A stretch of DNA of 58,384 nucleotides from NCBI GenBank assembly GCA_900539595.1, contig UQCQ01000011.1:1-58384 (forward strand), read 5' to 3'. The notes under the pieces are model-generated. The model saw only the letters and a list, made by a program, of their open reading frames with translations. It was not told where the DNA came from and made no database searches. The position numbers and the translations under genes were made by a program. How positions within the stretch are numbered: the stretch's first letter is position 1; every line of letters begins with the position of its first letter. Origin of the DNA: an uncultured Mollicutes bacterium (GTDB lineage: Bacteria; Bacillota_I; Bacilli_A; RFN20; CAG-826). Positions 1 to 8,877 of this stretch are shown in pieces.

Positions 1-23
1 GGAGGGTGGGAATTTTTTTCACG

Positions 24-52
24 AAAAAGTGGCCTTTTGAAGAGGCCACTTT
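24..52 (-). terminator. Intrinsic terminator of the atp operon
   Basis: A 9-bp perfect stem (26-34 paired with 44-52, AAGTGGCC core) with a 9-nt loop is followed on the minus strand by a short T run (24-28). It lies 18 bp beyond the atpC stop, so it is placed to end the ATP synthase transcript. Confidence 0.85.
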
Positions 53-69
53 GGGTTCAACTAGAAGGA

Positions 70-486
70 TTAAGCGTCTAACGAACCGTCGGATAGATTT
101 TTGGCTTGGAGACGCGCCATTTGTTTGGCAAGGGAAATCCGCGCGTATTCCACGTCCGTGTTGGGGTCTTTTTTCTCGATGATATCGCGGTCATAATCGG
201 CTTTTGACACGGCTCTTGCCCGGTCAATCGTCGATCCTTCTTCGATATTTTGGCATAGCAATACCGCACGGTTTTCCTTCACGTGAAGAACTCCTTGGAA
301 TAAGGCGTAGAACTTCTTCTTTCCGCCCATCCAAATCTTGAGGACGCCGCTAGGAAGGCAAGAAACAATTGTCGGGGTATACCCTTTTTCAATCATTAAG
401 GGTCCTTTTTCCGCGGGGACGATGAAAGAATCCACTTCCGCGTCAACGGCGATTCCTTTTGGCGTTAAGACGGTGAGTGGAATCAT
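70..486 (-). CDS. atpC: F1Fo ATP synthase subunit epsilon
   Basis: 138 residues, the usual length for epsilon. Residues 1-85 fit the N-terminal beta-sandwich (opening MIPLTVLTPKG) and about 90-133 the C-terminal helical pair. Epsilon sits in the central stalk with gamma, couples rotation to catalysis and can inhibit ATP hydrolysis. It is the last gene of the operon; its start codon shares one base with the atpD stop and it is followed by a strong terminator. Identification rests on position plus recognisable N-terminal sequence. Confidence 0.93.
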   Translation of the reverse strand: MIPLTVLTPKGIAVDAEVDSFIVPAEKGPLMIEKGYTPTIVSCLPSGVLKIWMGGKKKFYALFQGVLHVKENRAVLLCQNIEEGSTIDRARAVSKADYDRDIIEKKDPNTDVEYARISLAKQMARLQAKNLSDGSLDA

Positions 487-1907
487 TATTCCATCCCTTC
501 TGCTTTCTTCACCACGTCTTCAATGGTTCCGCAATATAGGAACGCGGCTTCGGGAAGGTTATCATATTTGCCGCTTAAGATTTCCTTGAAGCTGCGAATC
601 GTCTCGGAGACGGGGACGTAAATGCCGGGGAAGCCGTTGAAACTCGATGCCACGTGAAGCGGCTGAGAGAGGAAATTACGAACTCTACGGGCGCGATTGA
701 CGATGGCTTTATCTTCATCGGAAAGCTCATCGATACCCAAAATGGCGATGATGTCCTGGAGTTCTTTATAACGTTGGAGCAATTGCTGGACGCCGCGAGC
801 AACATTGTAATGCTCTTCCCCAATGATATTGGGGTCTAAAATATTAGAAGAGGATTCTAGGGGATCGACGGCGGGGAAGATGCCAAGGGCTGCAATATTG
901 CGGTCGAGCAAAGTCTTCGCGTCCAAGTGGGAGAAAGTCGTGGCCGGAGCCGGATCGGTAAAGTCGTCGGCAGGGACATAAACCGCTTGAACCGAGGTGA
1001 TCGAGCCATCTTTCGTCGAAGTGATACGTTCCTGCAATTGGCCCATTTCGGTTGCCAAGGTCGGTTGATAGCCAACCGCGCTAGGCATACGGCCCAAAAG
1101 GGCGGAAACTTCGCTGCCAGCTTGGGTGAAACGGAAGATATTATCGATGAAAAGCAAGACGTCTTGATGTTCTTGATCGCGGAAATATTCCGCCATCGTA
1201 AGGCCGCTTAAGCCCACGCGCATACGCGCTCCGGGGGGTTCGTTCATCTGGCCGAAGACCAGGGCGGTTTTGGATAAAACGCCCGATTCCTTCATTTCAT
1301 GGTAAAGGTCGTTGCCTTCGCGGCTGCGTTCGCCAACGCCTGCAAAAATCGAGGTGCCGTTATGTTCGGTGGCAAGGTTAAAAATGAGTTCTTGGATCAA
1401 GACGGTTTTGCCAACGCCTGCTCCGCCAAATAGACCGATTTTGCCGCCTTTTACATACGGGCAAAGCAAATCAATGACCTTAATGCCGGTTTCTAGGATT
1501 TCGCGCTGGGTGGTTTGTTGCTCAAAAGTCGGCGCCGCGCGGTGAATCGGCATACGGGAGGTCGCTTCAAAGGGCATGTCATCAATTGGCTGTCCCAGGA
1601 CATTGAACATACGTCCTAACGTATTTTCGCCAACCGGAACCGTAATCGGACCGCGGGTGTTGATGACTTTCATCCCGCGAACCAAACCATCGGTAGCTCC
1701 CATGGCGACGCAGCGGACGACGTCATCGCCAATATGTTGCATGACTTCCACCGTTAAGGATTTTTCTTCGCCGAGGGGAATAACGAGGGCCGTAAGAATT
1801 TCCGGCAAGTGCTTCTGCTCAAAGCGAACGTCCACTACTGGCCCGACGGCTTCCACGATCACGCCATCATAGGCGTTTTCTTTCGTGATTTTGCTTTCTT
1901 TCTTCAT
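486..1907 (-). CDS. atpD: F1Fo ATP synthase subunit beta
   Basis: Catalytic F1 subunit, 473 residues. Walker A GGAGVGKT lies at 161-168; the GERSREGNDLYHEM segment, LLFIDNIFRFTQAGSEVSALLGRMPSAVGYQPT-type catalytic region and a C-terminal helical domain follow in the normal order. The ATG at 1907 was chosen because it is preceded by AAAGGAG that overlaps the atpG stop, and because the protein then begins just before the beta-barrel domain. The frame stays open for 62 codons upstream inside atpG, but that extension is low-complexity and not beta-like. Confidence 0.97.
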   Translation of the reverse strand: MKKESKITKENAYDGVIVEAVGPVVDVRFEQKHLPEILTALVIPLGEEKSLTVEVMQHIGDDVVRCVAMGATDGLVRGMKVINTRGPITVPVGENTLGRMFNVLGQPIDDMPFEATSRMPIHRAAPTFEQQTTQREILETGIKVIDLLCPYVKGGKIGLFGGAGVGKTVLIQELIFNLATEHNGTSIFAGVGERSREGNDLYHEMKESGVLSKTALVFGQMNEPPGARMRVGLSGLTMAEYFRDQEHQDVLLFIDNIFRFTQAGSEVSALLGRMPSAVGYQPTLATEMGQLQERITSTKDGSITSVQAVYVPADDFTDPAPATTFSHLDAKTLLDRNIAALGIFPAVDPLESSSNILDPNIIGEEHYNVARGVQQLLQRYKELQDIIAILGIDELSDEDKAIVNRARRVRNFLSQPLHVASSFNGFPGIYVPVSETIRSFKEILSGKYDNLPEAAFLYCGTIEDVVKKAEGME

Positions 1908-1917
1908 GTGTTCTCCT

Positions 1918-2769
1918 TTATTCCGTTTGGGAATTGGCACCGTTGACGACTTCGGTGATTTCTTGGGTGATCGAAGCCTGACGGGCTTTGTTGTATTCGA
2001 TGCGGAGTTTGTCGAGCAACTCGTCGGCGTTGTCGTTGGCGCTTTCCATCGCGTTGCGTCTACTGGCTTGCTCGGATAGTTCGGCTTCCCCAATTCGAGA
2101 ATAGAGCTCCGCCCCTAAATAGGAAGCGAGGTTATTCTCCACGAATTCTTTGGGGCTAGGCTCCCAAAGAGGCGGGGCATAAGATTCATAGGGTTCTTCG
2201 TGATAGGAAGGGGAAATGGGCAATAAAGTGAAACATTCCGGGACGAAGCGAAGGGAATTCACGTAATGGGTGGAGATGACTTCAATCCGTTTGTATTTTT
2301 TCTTGGTAAAATCCTCGAGAAGTTTTTTCCCTGCTTTGGTGCAATCAAGAGGAGAGGCATTTAAATCCAAGGAGGTTTCGTCTAAATGGAAGGCCCCATC
2401 ATGGGAATAATGGGCTTTTCCTTTTTCTCCTAATACAATCAAGGTATCAACCCCTTTGTGAATCTTGGATTCGACAAAGCGGAAAAGCTCGGAATTATAG
2501 CCGCCGCATAACCCTAAATTGGAAGTGACGAGGAGATAACAAATCGCATCCACCCCTTCGTTTTCTTTGGCGTAAGGAAGAGAAGGACATAGGGCTAAAG
2601 CACGGGCGAAAATGCCTTCTAATTCGCGAAGATAATAGGAGCCATGTTCAAAGGTATCCTTGAAGCGTTTGAGCTTCACGGTGGCAACCATCTCCATGGC
2701 CTTCGTGATCTTTTGGGTCGAGGTGACGGAGGCGATGCGACGTTTGGTTTTGTTAAGACCGCTCCCCAT
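1918..2769 (-). CDS. atpG: F1Fo ATP synthase subunit gamma
   Basis: Rotor shaft subunit, 283 residues, normal length. The N-terminal helix (RRIASVTSTQKITKAMEMVA) and the C-terminal helix (RRNAMESANDNADELLDKL) are the conserved parts that form the coiled coil inside the alpha3beta3 hexamer; the central Rossmann-like part is less conserved. A single base separates its start from the atpA stop, and its stop codon overlaps the atpD ribosome binding site, so translation is probably coupled along the operon. Confidence 0.96.
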   Translation of the reverse strand: MGSGLNKTKRRIASVTSTQKITKAMEMVATVKLKRFKDTFEHGSYYLRELEGIFARALALCPSLPYAKENEGVDAICYLLVTSNLGLCGGYNSELFRFVESKIHKGVDTLIVLGEKGKAHYSHDGAFHLDETSLDLNASPLDCTKAGKKLLEDFTKKKYKRIEVISTHYVNSLRFVPECFTLLPISPSYHEEPYESYAPPLWEPSPKEFVENNLASYLGAELYSRIGEAELSEQASRRNAMESANDNADELLDKLRIEYNKARQASITQEITEVVNGANSQTE

Positions 2770-2770
2770 A

Positions 2771-4276
2771 TTACTTCCTTAAGGCGACGAATTCTTCTAC
2801 CGCCGCTTTAAAATGGGCGGAGAGTTCATCGTCGAATTTCTTTTTCTCCATGAGTTCGTCAATCACTTCTTTGTGGCGAGATTCCATGAACGAATCCATT
2901 GCCGTTAACCATGGACCCACTTCAGAACGTTCTAGTTCATCGAGATAACGGTTTTTGACGCAATAAAGCTCGATGATTTGCTTCCAAACAGGATAGGGGG
3001 AATATTGCTTTTGCTTCAAGCATTCCATCAAAACGGCGCCGTGGGCAAGAATCTTCTTCGTCGAGGCGTCGAGGTCGCTGCCGAATTGGGCAAAGGAAAG
3101 CATTTCGCGGTAAGAAGCGAGTTCAATTTTAAGACCGCCGGCGACTTGCTTCATCGCCTTGATTTGGGCGGAGGAACCAACACGAGACACCGAGAAGCCC
3201 GAATCGATAGCGGGGCGTTGCCCTTCGGCAAAAGCATCCGTCACTAAGAAAATCTGACCATCGGTGATAGAAATAACATTCGTGGGAATATAAGCGGAGA
3301 TGTCGCCAGCCTGCGTTTCAACAATCGGCAACGCGGTGATCGAGCCCCCTCCATAATCCTTGTTGAGGCGGCAAGCACGCTCTAACAAACGAGAATGGAG
3401 GTAGAAAATGTCACCCGGATAAGCTTCGCGTCCCGGAGAACGTTTTAATAATAAGGATAAAGTACGATAAGCGACTGCGTGCTTGGAAAGATCATCGAAA
3501 ACGATGAGGACGTCTTGTCCTTGCTCCATCCATTCTTCTGCCATCGCCATGCCGGCGAAGGGGGCGATATATTGAAGCGGGGCGGATTCGGAAGCTGAGG
3601 AGGAAACGATGGTCACATAATCCATGCACCCCATTTGACGGAGTTTTTCTACCAAAACGGCCACGGAGGAATTCTTTTGGCCGATTGCGCAATAGACGCA
3701 TTTCACGCCTTTGCCTTTTTGGTTGATGATCGTATCAAGGGCAATCGCCGTTTTTCCCGTTTGACGGTCGCCGATGATCAGCTCGCGCTGACCGCGTCCA
3801 ATCGGAATCATCGCATCAATCGCCTTGATGCCCGTTTCCAAGGGGGTATCGACGGATTTACGCGTCATAACGCCCGGAGCGATGCGCTCCACGGGGCGGG
3901 TTTTCGTAAACGGAACGGCTCCTTTGCCATCCAGCGGTTCGCCAAGGGCGTTAACGACACGCCCCAGCAGCCCATCTCCAACGGGAACTTCGACGACCTT
4001 GTGAGTTCTTTTCACCGTGTCGCCTTCTTCGATTTGGTTATCCGAGCCGAGTAAAACGGCACCGACGTTATCGCGATTCAAGTTCATGACCATGCCATAG
4101 ACGTCGTTAGGGAAAACAAGCAATTCGCCAAGCATCGCTTGATCCAAGCCATAGCAAAGGGCAATGCCGTCTCCCACCGTGATGACCGTACCGACATCAT
4201 CGGTTTCGAGTTTGCTTTCGTATCCCTGTATTTCCGCTTTAATTAACGCGGCGATTTCATTGGAATCAATTTTCAT
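2771..4276 (-). CDS. atpA: F1Fo ATP synthase subunit alpha
   Basis: Non-catalytic nucleotide-binding F1 subunit, 501 residues. The N-terminal beta-barrel, the Walker A GDRQTGKT (169-176) and the VSRVGSSAQ segment with the alpha-type arginine region are visible. It overlaps the atpH stop by four bases (ATGA), the usual coupling in this operon. No deviation from family length was noticed. Confidence 0.97.
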   Translation of the reverse strand: MKIDSNEIAALIKAEIQGYESKLETDDVGTVITVGDGIALCYGLDQAMLGELLVFPNDVYGMVMNLNRDNVGAVLLGSDNQIEEGDTVKRTHKVVEVPVGDGLLGRVVNALGEPLDGKGAVPFTKTRPVERIAPGVMTRKSVDTPLETGIKAIDAMIPIGRGQRELIIGDRQTGKTAIALDTIINQKGKGVKCVYCAIGQKNSSVAVLVEKLRQMGCMDYVTIVSSSASESAPLQYIAPFAGMAMAEEWMEQGQDVLIVFDDLSKHAVAYRTLSLLLKRSPGREAYPGDIFYLHSRLLERACRLNKDYGGGSITALPIVETQAGDISAYIPTNVISITDGQIFLVTDAFAEGQRPAIDSGFSVSRVGSSAQIKAMKQVAGGLKIELASYREMLSFAQFGSDLDASTKKILAHGAVLMECLKQKQYSPYPVWKQIIELYCVKNRYLDELERSEVGPWLTAMDSFMESRHKEVIDELMEKKKFDDELSAHFKAAVEEFVALRK

Positions 4277-4818
4277 TGGTCCTTGCCTCCTTGCAGAAGA
4301 TGCTTTTTCATTTCTTGTAATTTGTGGCGTAAGCTCCCGTCATAGACTTTGCCGTCCAACGCCACTTTCACCCCACCGAGCAAATCCGGATCTAAAATCG
4401 GGGTGAGTTCCACTTTATCGCCAAGGCGTTCGGCCAAGGCGTCTTCGATTCGTTTCTTTTCTTCCTCGGACAAAGGGGCGGCCGAATAAACGACGCCTTC
4501 TAAAATCCCAAGGCTTTCATTCACCAAAGAGGCGAAACTAGAAACAACGGAAGAGAAAAGATTGAACCGATGATGACGGACGAGAACTTTATAAAAGTCG
4601 TTTAAATAGGGAAGAGGGTAGAGGCGAAGGAAAATTTGGTCGCATAAAGCTTGCTTTTCTTGAAGAGAAAGCGAATACGAGCAAAGGACCCGTTCTAAGT
4701 CGGGATAAGAAGCAAAAAGCCCCTCCGTGTCGCGGAGCGCCTTCAAATAGGCTGGTCTATCTTTTTCATCGACGAGCCGATAAAGGGCTGTCGCGTAGTT
4801 CTTCGCCACTTCTTCCAT
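4273..4818 (-). CDS. atpH: F1Fo ATP synthase subunit delta
   Basis: 181 residues, typical of delta/OSCP, the stator cap that joins the b dimer to the top of F1. The N-terminal helical bundle begins VAKNYATALY and the C-terminal part carries LGGVKVALDGKVYDGSLR, matching the conserved delta C-terminal signature. It lies 3 bp after atpF and overlaps atpA by 4 bp. Confidence 0.94.
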   Translation of the reverse strand: MEEVAKNYATALYRLVDEKDRPAYLKALRDTEGLFASYPDLERVLCSYSLSLQEKQALCDQIFLRLYPLPYLNDFYKVLVRHHRFNLFSSVVSSFASLVNESLGILEGVVYSAAPLSEEEKKRIEDALAERLGDKVELTPILDPDLLGGVKVALDGKVYDGSLRHKLQEMKKHLLQGGKDQ

Positions 4819-4821
4819 GTT

Positions 4822-5391
4822 TTATTTCTTCTTGATGTCGGAAACAAAATCTTCGACGAGCTTTTTGCTATCTTGTTCGGAGACTTCGCGTTCCAAAATT
4901 TTTGAGGATGCCGCAAGGGCAACCTCCACGATTTGCCGCTGCACGTCTTGCTTGGATTTTTCTTTTGCAAGAGCAATGTCGGCATCCGCCTGCTTTCTTT
5001 TCCTTTCGGCTTCTTGGGCGGCTTCTTCCAAAATCCGGCTGCGTTCGCCTTCAGCTTGCATTTTGGCATCGGCGACGATTTGGCTCGCTTTTGCCTTGCC
5101 TTCTGCAATGGTCGCGTCCTTTTCTTGAGCGGCTTTTTGGGCGATTTTATTCGCTTCTTCCGCGGAAGAAATTTCATTGGCGATGTGAGCACGTCTAGCG
5201 GCAACCATCTTTTTCACCGGTTTATAGCCAAGGAAAAAGACAATCAGCAATAAGACGACAAACGCCAGCAGCTGAATGACGAGATCCCAGAGACCGTTAG
5301 GGAAAAGTTTATTGATGAAATCCGAATCGGAGAATGGGGGATCAGAGGCGTCGCCAAGCAGGGGGATATTTTTCCAAAATCCCAAATCCAT
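4822..5391 (-). CDS. atpF: F1Fo ATP synthase subunit b
   Basis: Peripheral stalk subunit, 189 residues. A transmembrane segment at about 36-56 is followed by a long Lys/Glu/Ala-rich helix (about 60-185) that dimerises in the stator. About 35 residues precede the membrane segment, longer than in many b subunits. The ATG at 5391 has no obvious Shine-Dalgarno and lies only 6 bp after the atpE stop, so translation may depend on coupling or a slightly different start. Confidence 0.93.
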   Translation of the reverse strand: MDLGFWKNIPLLGDASDPPFSDSDFINKLFPNGLWDLVIQLLAFVVLLLIVFFLGYKPVKKMVAARRAHIANEISSAEEANKIAQKAAQEKDATIAEGKAKASQIVADAKMQAEGERSRILEEAAQEAERKRKQADADIALAKEKSKQDVQRQIVEVALAASSKILEREVSEQDSKKLVEDFVSDIKKK

Positions 5392-5397
5392 AGGGGA

Positions 5398-5682
5398 TTA
5401 GGCCACTTTCCCGCCGAGAATGAAGATGATAAGGATCGCGACGATAAGAGCGTAAATACCGCAAGATTCGTCCAAAGCGACCGCAAGAATCATCGTGGAT
5501 TGCAATTTCTTTTGGTTTTCGGGGTTGCGCGACATTCCATCAATCGCGTGGCAGCAAATCCAGGATTCGCCAAGAGACGACATGCCGGCAGAGAAAATCG
5601 CGATCGCGGCTCCGATGGCAATTAAGCCCAAATTGTTGCTCGTATCGGCCAAAACAGCCAATGCATTTTGTAGAAATCCCAT
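5398..5682 (-). CDS. atpE: F1Fo ATP synthase subunit c, two-carboxylate type
   Basis: Rotor-ring proteolipid of 94 residues: two membrane helices joined by the SRNPE loop (51-55). Helix 2 carries the ion-binding Glu72 in D-E-S-C-G-I-Y, which keeps the ES...Y arrangement of sodium-binding c rings. Helix 1 has a second acidic residue, Glu39, exactly 33 positions before Glu72 and 13 before the loop Arg, where sodium-type rings have Gln. The glycine-repeat pattern of helix 1 is weakened (AGMSSLGES) and there is an unusual Cys43-Cys44 pair. A clear AGGAGG precedes the ATG. Sodium coupling is an inference; identity as subunit c is secure. Confidence 0.95.
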   Translation of the reverse strand: MGFLQNALAVLADTSNNLGLIAIGAAIAIFSAGMSSLGESWICCHAIDGMSRNPENQKKLQSTMILAVALDESCGIYALIVAILIIFILGGKVA

Positions 5683-5715
5683 ATCAATTCCTCCTGTTGG
5701 GTGTTTCTTAATCCC

Positions 5716-6516
5716 TTATTCCTTCAAGGGTTCTCCTCGCGCCACTTGCTTCTCCGTGCCCATGGAGTCGTCTTCTGGCATTTCCTGCGAAATCCAGACG
5801 GCGTTGAGCGAAGAGAAGACCAGGGTTTGGATGAACCCGGAGAATAAGCCAAAGTAAAGGTTGAAGACGCCGATAAGAATCGGCCCAAGGATGATTTGAC
5901 CCGCTTCTCCCATGAAGGAGAAAATGGCCATGGATGCAGATTTGGTGGCCCAGTTGACAAGGCCGATGATGACGCTGCCGGCAAGGGCGTTGCCGAACAT
6001 ACGAAGGCTGGTCGAAATAATCGGGGTCCACATTGTCAATAAGTTGATGGGGAGCCATAAAACAACCGGTTCGATATAACGATGGAAATAACCCCAATGC
6101 TGATAACGAAGCGCAGTGGCTTGAATCAAAATGAACATGACTACCGAGAGGGTGAAGGGAATAATCAAGGTGTCGATGACGCTCGGCATGCCGGTGATCG
6201 ACCAAATGAAAGCGAGAAACAAATAGGCGAATAGGCCCATGAAATACCCAGTGTAATTGCCGGGCTTCTTGCCCATAATGTCTTCCGCCCAAGATTCGAG
6301 GGTTTCATAGAACCATTCCCAAAGAAATAACGGTCCTTTCGTGGGCTTTAAGGGATCATGGAAATGTGCTTGGATGCCCGCGACGATTGCAAAAATCGCC
6401 ACAAGCCCCATGACAATAAGAGAGGTGATCACCGGCCCAGAAAGACGGAACGACCAATCCTGGAAGTTCTTGATCATGTCATCTAAGGGGTTGGAAGAAT
6501 AAAGGATGCTATTCAT
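5716..6516 (-). CDS. atpB: F1Fo ATP synthase subunit a
   Basis: Membrane stator channel subunit, 266 residues with five or six predicted membrane segments. The essential stator arginine is Arg172 in TSLRMFGNALAG, and the C-terminal helix has the conserved Gln230 in GFIQTLVF. With subunit c it forms the ion path. AGGAGGAGAAC precedes the ATG; the gene overlaps the upstream AtpI-like gene by 8 bp. Confidence 0.96.
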   Translation of the reverse strand: MNSILYSSNPLDDMIKNFQDWSFRLSGPVITSLIVMGLVAIFAIVAGIQAHFHDPLKPTKGPLFLWEWFYETLESWAEDIMGKKPGNYTGYFMGLFAYLFLAFIWSITGMPSVIDTLIIPFTLSVVMFILIQATALRYQHWGYFHRYIEPVVLWLPINLLTMWTPIISTSLRMFGNALAGSVIIGLVNWATKSASMAIFSFMGEAGQIILGPILIGVFNLYFGLFSGFIQTLVFSSLNAVWISQEMPEDDSMGTEKQVARGEPLKE

Positions 6517-6973
6517 TCTTGTTCTCCTCCTTATTCGATGCGGGGTCTTCTCCTTTTTTGGAGCGGAAGAAAGTGGTGCAAATCAAAACCACACCCATGG
6601 GGAGATATCCTGCGAAGACCGTCCAAACGTTGCAATAGGAGGAAGCCATGCTCCCCCAACGATAGGTGGCAAACCCTCCTAGAACAAGGCCCGCCGCATA
6701 TAAAGCCATGCGGAAGACGCCAAAGAAAGCGCCTAAGGCTCCTTTTTTGGGGTCCGCGTCCGAAGATAGGAGGAAAGAGGATCCGCGGTCAATCGTAAAA
6801 TAAGCAAAGATTTCAATCGCGCTGCCGAGCAGCCATCCTAATGGAAGACCGGGGTTGCCGATAAAGAATCCAAATAGCAGGGCAAGGAATCCGATAAGGG
6901 CAATCGCGGCAAGGAGGAAGAGATTCTTCGTTCCGTCTTTCCACGTTTTATAGGACTTTGCAAACTTACCCAT
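6509..6973 (-). CDS. atpI: AtpI-like membrane protein at the head of the atp operon
   Basis: 154 residues from the ATG at 6973, with about four hydrophobic segments and a charged C-terminal tail. Sequence similarity to AtpI (a c-ring assembly and ion-uptake factor) is weak; the call rests mainly on position directly before atpB and on topology. A TTG at 7012 would add 13 residues, but a good promoter (TTGAAA-N17-TAATAT, 7012-6984) lies across that extension, so the ATG is favoured. That would give a transcript with almost no leader. Confidence 0.7.
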   Translation of the reverse strand: MGKFAKSYKTWKDGTKNLFLLAAIALIGFLALLFGFFIGNPGLPLGWLLGSAIEIFAYFTIDRGSSFLLSSDADPKKGALGAFFGVFRMALYAAGLVLGGFATYRWGSMASSYCNVWTVFAGYLPMGVVLICTTFFRSKKGEDPASNKEENKNE

Positions 6974-6983
6974 AATATGGAAT

Positions 6984-7012
6984 ATATTACGGCTATCTAT
7001 CCACCCTTTCAA
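6984..7012 (-). promoter_or_regulatory. Probable atp operon promoter
   Basis: TTGAAA (7012-7007), a 17-bp spacer and TAATAT (6989-6984) form a sigma-A-type promoter on the minus strand. The -10 box ends 10 nt before the ATG at 6973; the overlapping TATATT (6986-6981) is 7 nt before it. The predicted start of transcription is therefore at or just before the start codon. Confidence 0.6.
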
Positions 7013-7159
7013 TGGTTTTGAGCCCCTTTTGGTCGAAAAACCGTTTCCGTCAAAAGCCCTTGTATTTTTCTTGTAAAATATCGGGAGCCCTTGGCATTTT
7101 TTCTTGCCAAGAAAGCCCTTTCATGGTTTCATTATGGGCTGTCAAAAAGGAGGTTGTTC

Positions 7160-8809
7160 ATGGAATTCAAAGTAAAAGTCGGAAATGATGTCCAAACCTA
7201 TTATAAAAAAACGTCGTTATTGGAGATCATCGGAGACCGCGACCCCGAAAAGCGGATTGTCGCCGCGAAGGTCAATAACCGCATTCGCGAACTCACCTAC
7301 GAACTCTATTACGATTGCGAGGTCGAATTCATCGACTGCAAAAGCCCCGAAGCCGTCAAAGTCTACGAAGCTACATTACGTTATGTCACGGCCATGGCCT
7401 TCCGCCACGCCTATCCGGAATTAAAAATCCGTTTTGCCTATAACGTTTCTCGTTCCATCTCCATTCATATTTTGACCCCGGGAGTCGTCTCTTCCACGGC
7501 GATGCTGCTCCGCATCAAGCATGAAATGGAATCGATCATCGAGCAGGATTTACCCTTAAAACGTCAAATCATCTCCAAAGAAGACGCGGCGAAGCTTTAC
7601 CAAGAGCACGGGTTCGAGGACAAACTCGACTTGCTCCCCTACCGCCCTGAGAAAACGGTTCACATCTATACCTGCGGGGACTATGTGGACTATATGTACA
7701 ACCACATGATGCCCTCTACCGGCTATCTTCACGATTATAAGTTACGCCTGTACGCGCCGGGATTCTTGCTTCAATATCCGCGTGCCGAAGCCGGAGGAAA
7801 AATTCCCGATTTTGAGGACGCCCCGACCTTCTCCCGCGCGCTCACCGAATCCCACGATTGGGCTAAAACCGTTGGTTCTTCTACGATCGGCGGCATCAAC
7901 CACTCCATCGAGACGTTAGGCGAAATCGACTTCATCAATCTCTGCGAGGCCCGCCATAACCGCATGCTCTGCGAGCTTGGCCAGCTCATCGAAGACGATA
8001 TCGACGACATCCGCCTGATTTGCATCGCCGGTCCTTCTAGCTCTGGCAAAACGACATTTGCCAATCGCTTACGCATCGAATTGCTTTCTCGCGGCATCCG
8101 TCCGATTCGCATCTCGCTGGACGACTATTACCTCCCCAAGGATCAAATGCCGAAGGATGAAAACGGGAAATCGGACTACGAATCCATTGAATGTCTCGAT
8201 ATCCCCCTATTCAACCAAAATATGCTCGACCTCATCTCCGGGGAAGAGGTTCAACTTCCGAAATTCGATTTCAAAGTCGGACACCGCGTCCCGGGAAGAA
8301 TCCTGAAAATTGGCCCGGGCGAGCCCATCATCATCGAAGGGATCCATGCGCTCAATGACCAGATGCACCACGATATCCCCAAGGCGCAGAAATTCAAAAT
8401 CTTCATCTCGCCGCAAGCGCAGATTAACCTCGACGACCATACGCCTTTATCCCTTACCGACCTCCGTTTGATTCGCCGCATTGTTCGCGACTACCAATTC
8501 CGTTCTTCTCCCGCGGAAGAAACCCTCGACATGTGGCCTAGTGTCCGCAAAGGCGAATTCAAATGGATTTATCCCTATCAAGAAGGAAGCGACTACGTCT
8601 ATAATTCCATGCTTTCCTATGAGCTTCCCGTTTTGAAGAAATACGCGATGCCGTTACTGAGCCAAATCGAAGAAGAATCCCCTTATTTCCCCGACGCGAT
8701 GCGGCTAATGCGGATGCTCAAATACTTCATTGACATGCCGGATCAATGGGTGCCGTCGAATTCCTTGATGCGCGAATTCATCGGCGGATCCTGCTACGCG
8801 GACGTTTGA
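7160..8809 (+). CDS. Nucleoside kinase with ThrRS-like N-terminal domains
   Basis: 549 residues. The N-terminal part (about 1-60 TGS-like, then about 60-260 resembling the threonyl-tRNA synthetase second additional domain) precedes a P-loop kinase domain of the uridine kinase/phosphoribulokinase family, with Walker A GPSSSGKTT at 291-299 and a DDYY segment downstream. Such fusions are annotated as nucleoside (uridine-like) kinases; the role of the N-terminal domains is not settled. The ATG at 7160 has a perfect AAAGGAGG seven bases upstream; the frame is open 23 codons further but lacks a ribosome site. It is monocistronic, divergent from atp and ended by a terminator. Confidence 0.85.
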   Translation: MEFKVKVGNDVQTYYKKTSLLEIIGDRDPEKRIVAAKVNNRIRELTYELYYDCEVEFIDCKSPEAVKVYEATLRYVTAMAFRHAYPELKIRFAYNVSRSISIHILTPGVVSSTAMLLRIKHEMESIIEQDLPLKRQIISKEDAAKLYQEHGFEDKLDLLPYRPEKTVHIYTCGDYVDYMYNHMMPSTGYLHDYKLRLYAPGFLLQYPRAEAGGKIPDFEDAPTFSRALTESHDWAKTVGSSTIGGINHSIETLGEIDFINLCEARHNRMLCELGQLIEDDIDDIRLICIAGPSSSGKTTFANRLRIELLSRGIRPIRISLDDYYLPKDQMPKDENGKSDYESIECLDIPLFNQNMLDLISGEEVQLPKFDFKVGHRVPGRILKIGPGEPIIIEGIHALNDQMHHDIPKAQKFKIFISPQAQINLDDHTPLSLTDLRLIRRIVRDYQFRSSPAEETLDMWPSVRKGEFKWIYPYQEGSDYVYNSMLSYELPVLKKYAMPLLSQIEEESPYFPDAMRLMRMLKYFIDMPDQWVPSNSLMREFIGGSCYADV

Positions 8810-8830
8810 TTCCTTCCTTCCATATCAAAA

Positions 8831-8859
8831 GCGCCTCCCGTTTGGGAAGCGCCTTTTTT
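8831..8859 (+). terminator. Terminator of the nucleoside kinase gene, possibly bidirectional
   Basis: GCGCCTCCC and GGGAAGCGC pair around a GTTT loop (8831-8852), with one mismatch, followed by a T6 run (8854-8859). On the minus strand the same hairpin is followed by TTTTG, so it may also end the convergent lipoprotein operon, whose stop is at 8878. Confidence 0.85.
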
Positions 8860-8877
8860 GTTCCTTCTTTTTTTGGA

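Noticed and set aside
1908..2093. 62-codon N-terminal extension of the AtpD frame
   Set aside because: It lies inside atpG, is Thr/Ser/Lys-rich and unlike any beta subunit; the ATG at 1907 has a strong ribosome site.
6974..7012. TTG start for the AtpI-like gene
   Set aside because: The segment carries a good promoter that would start transcription after the TTG; the ATG at 6973 is preferred.
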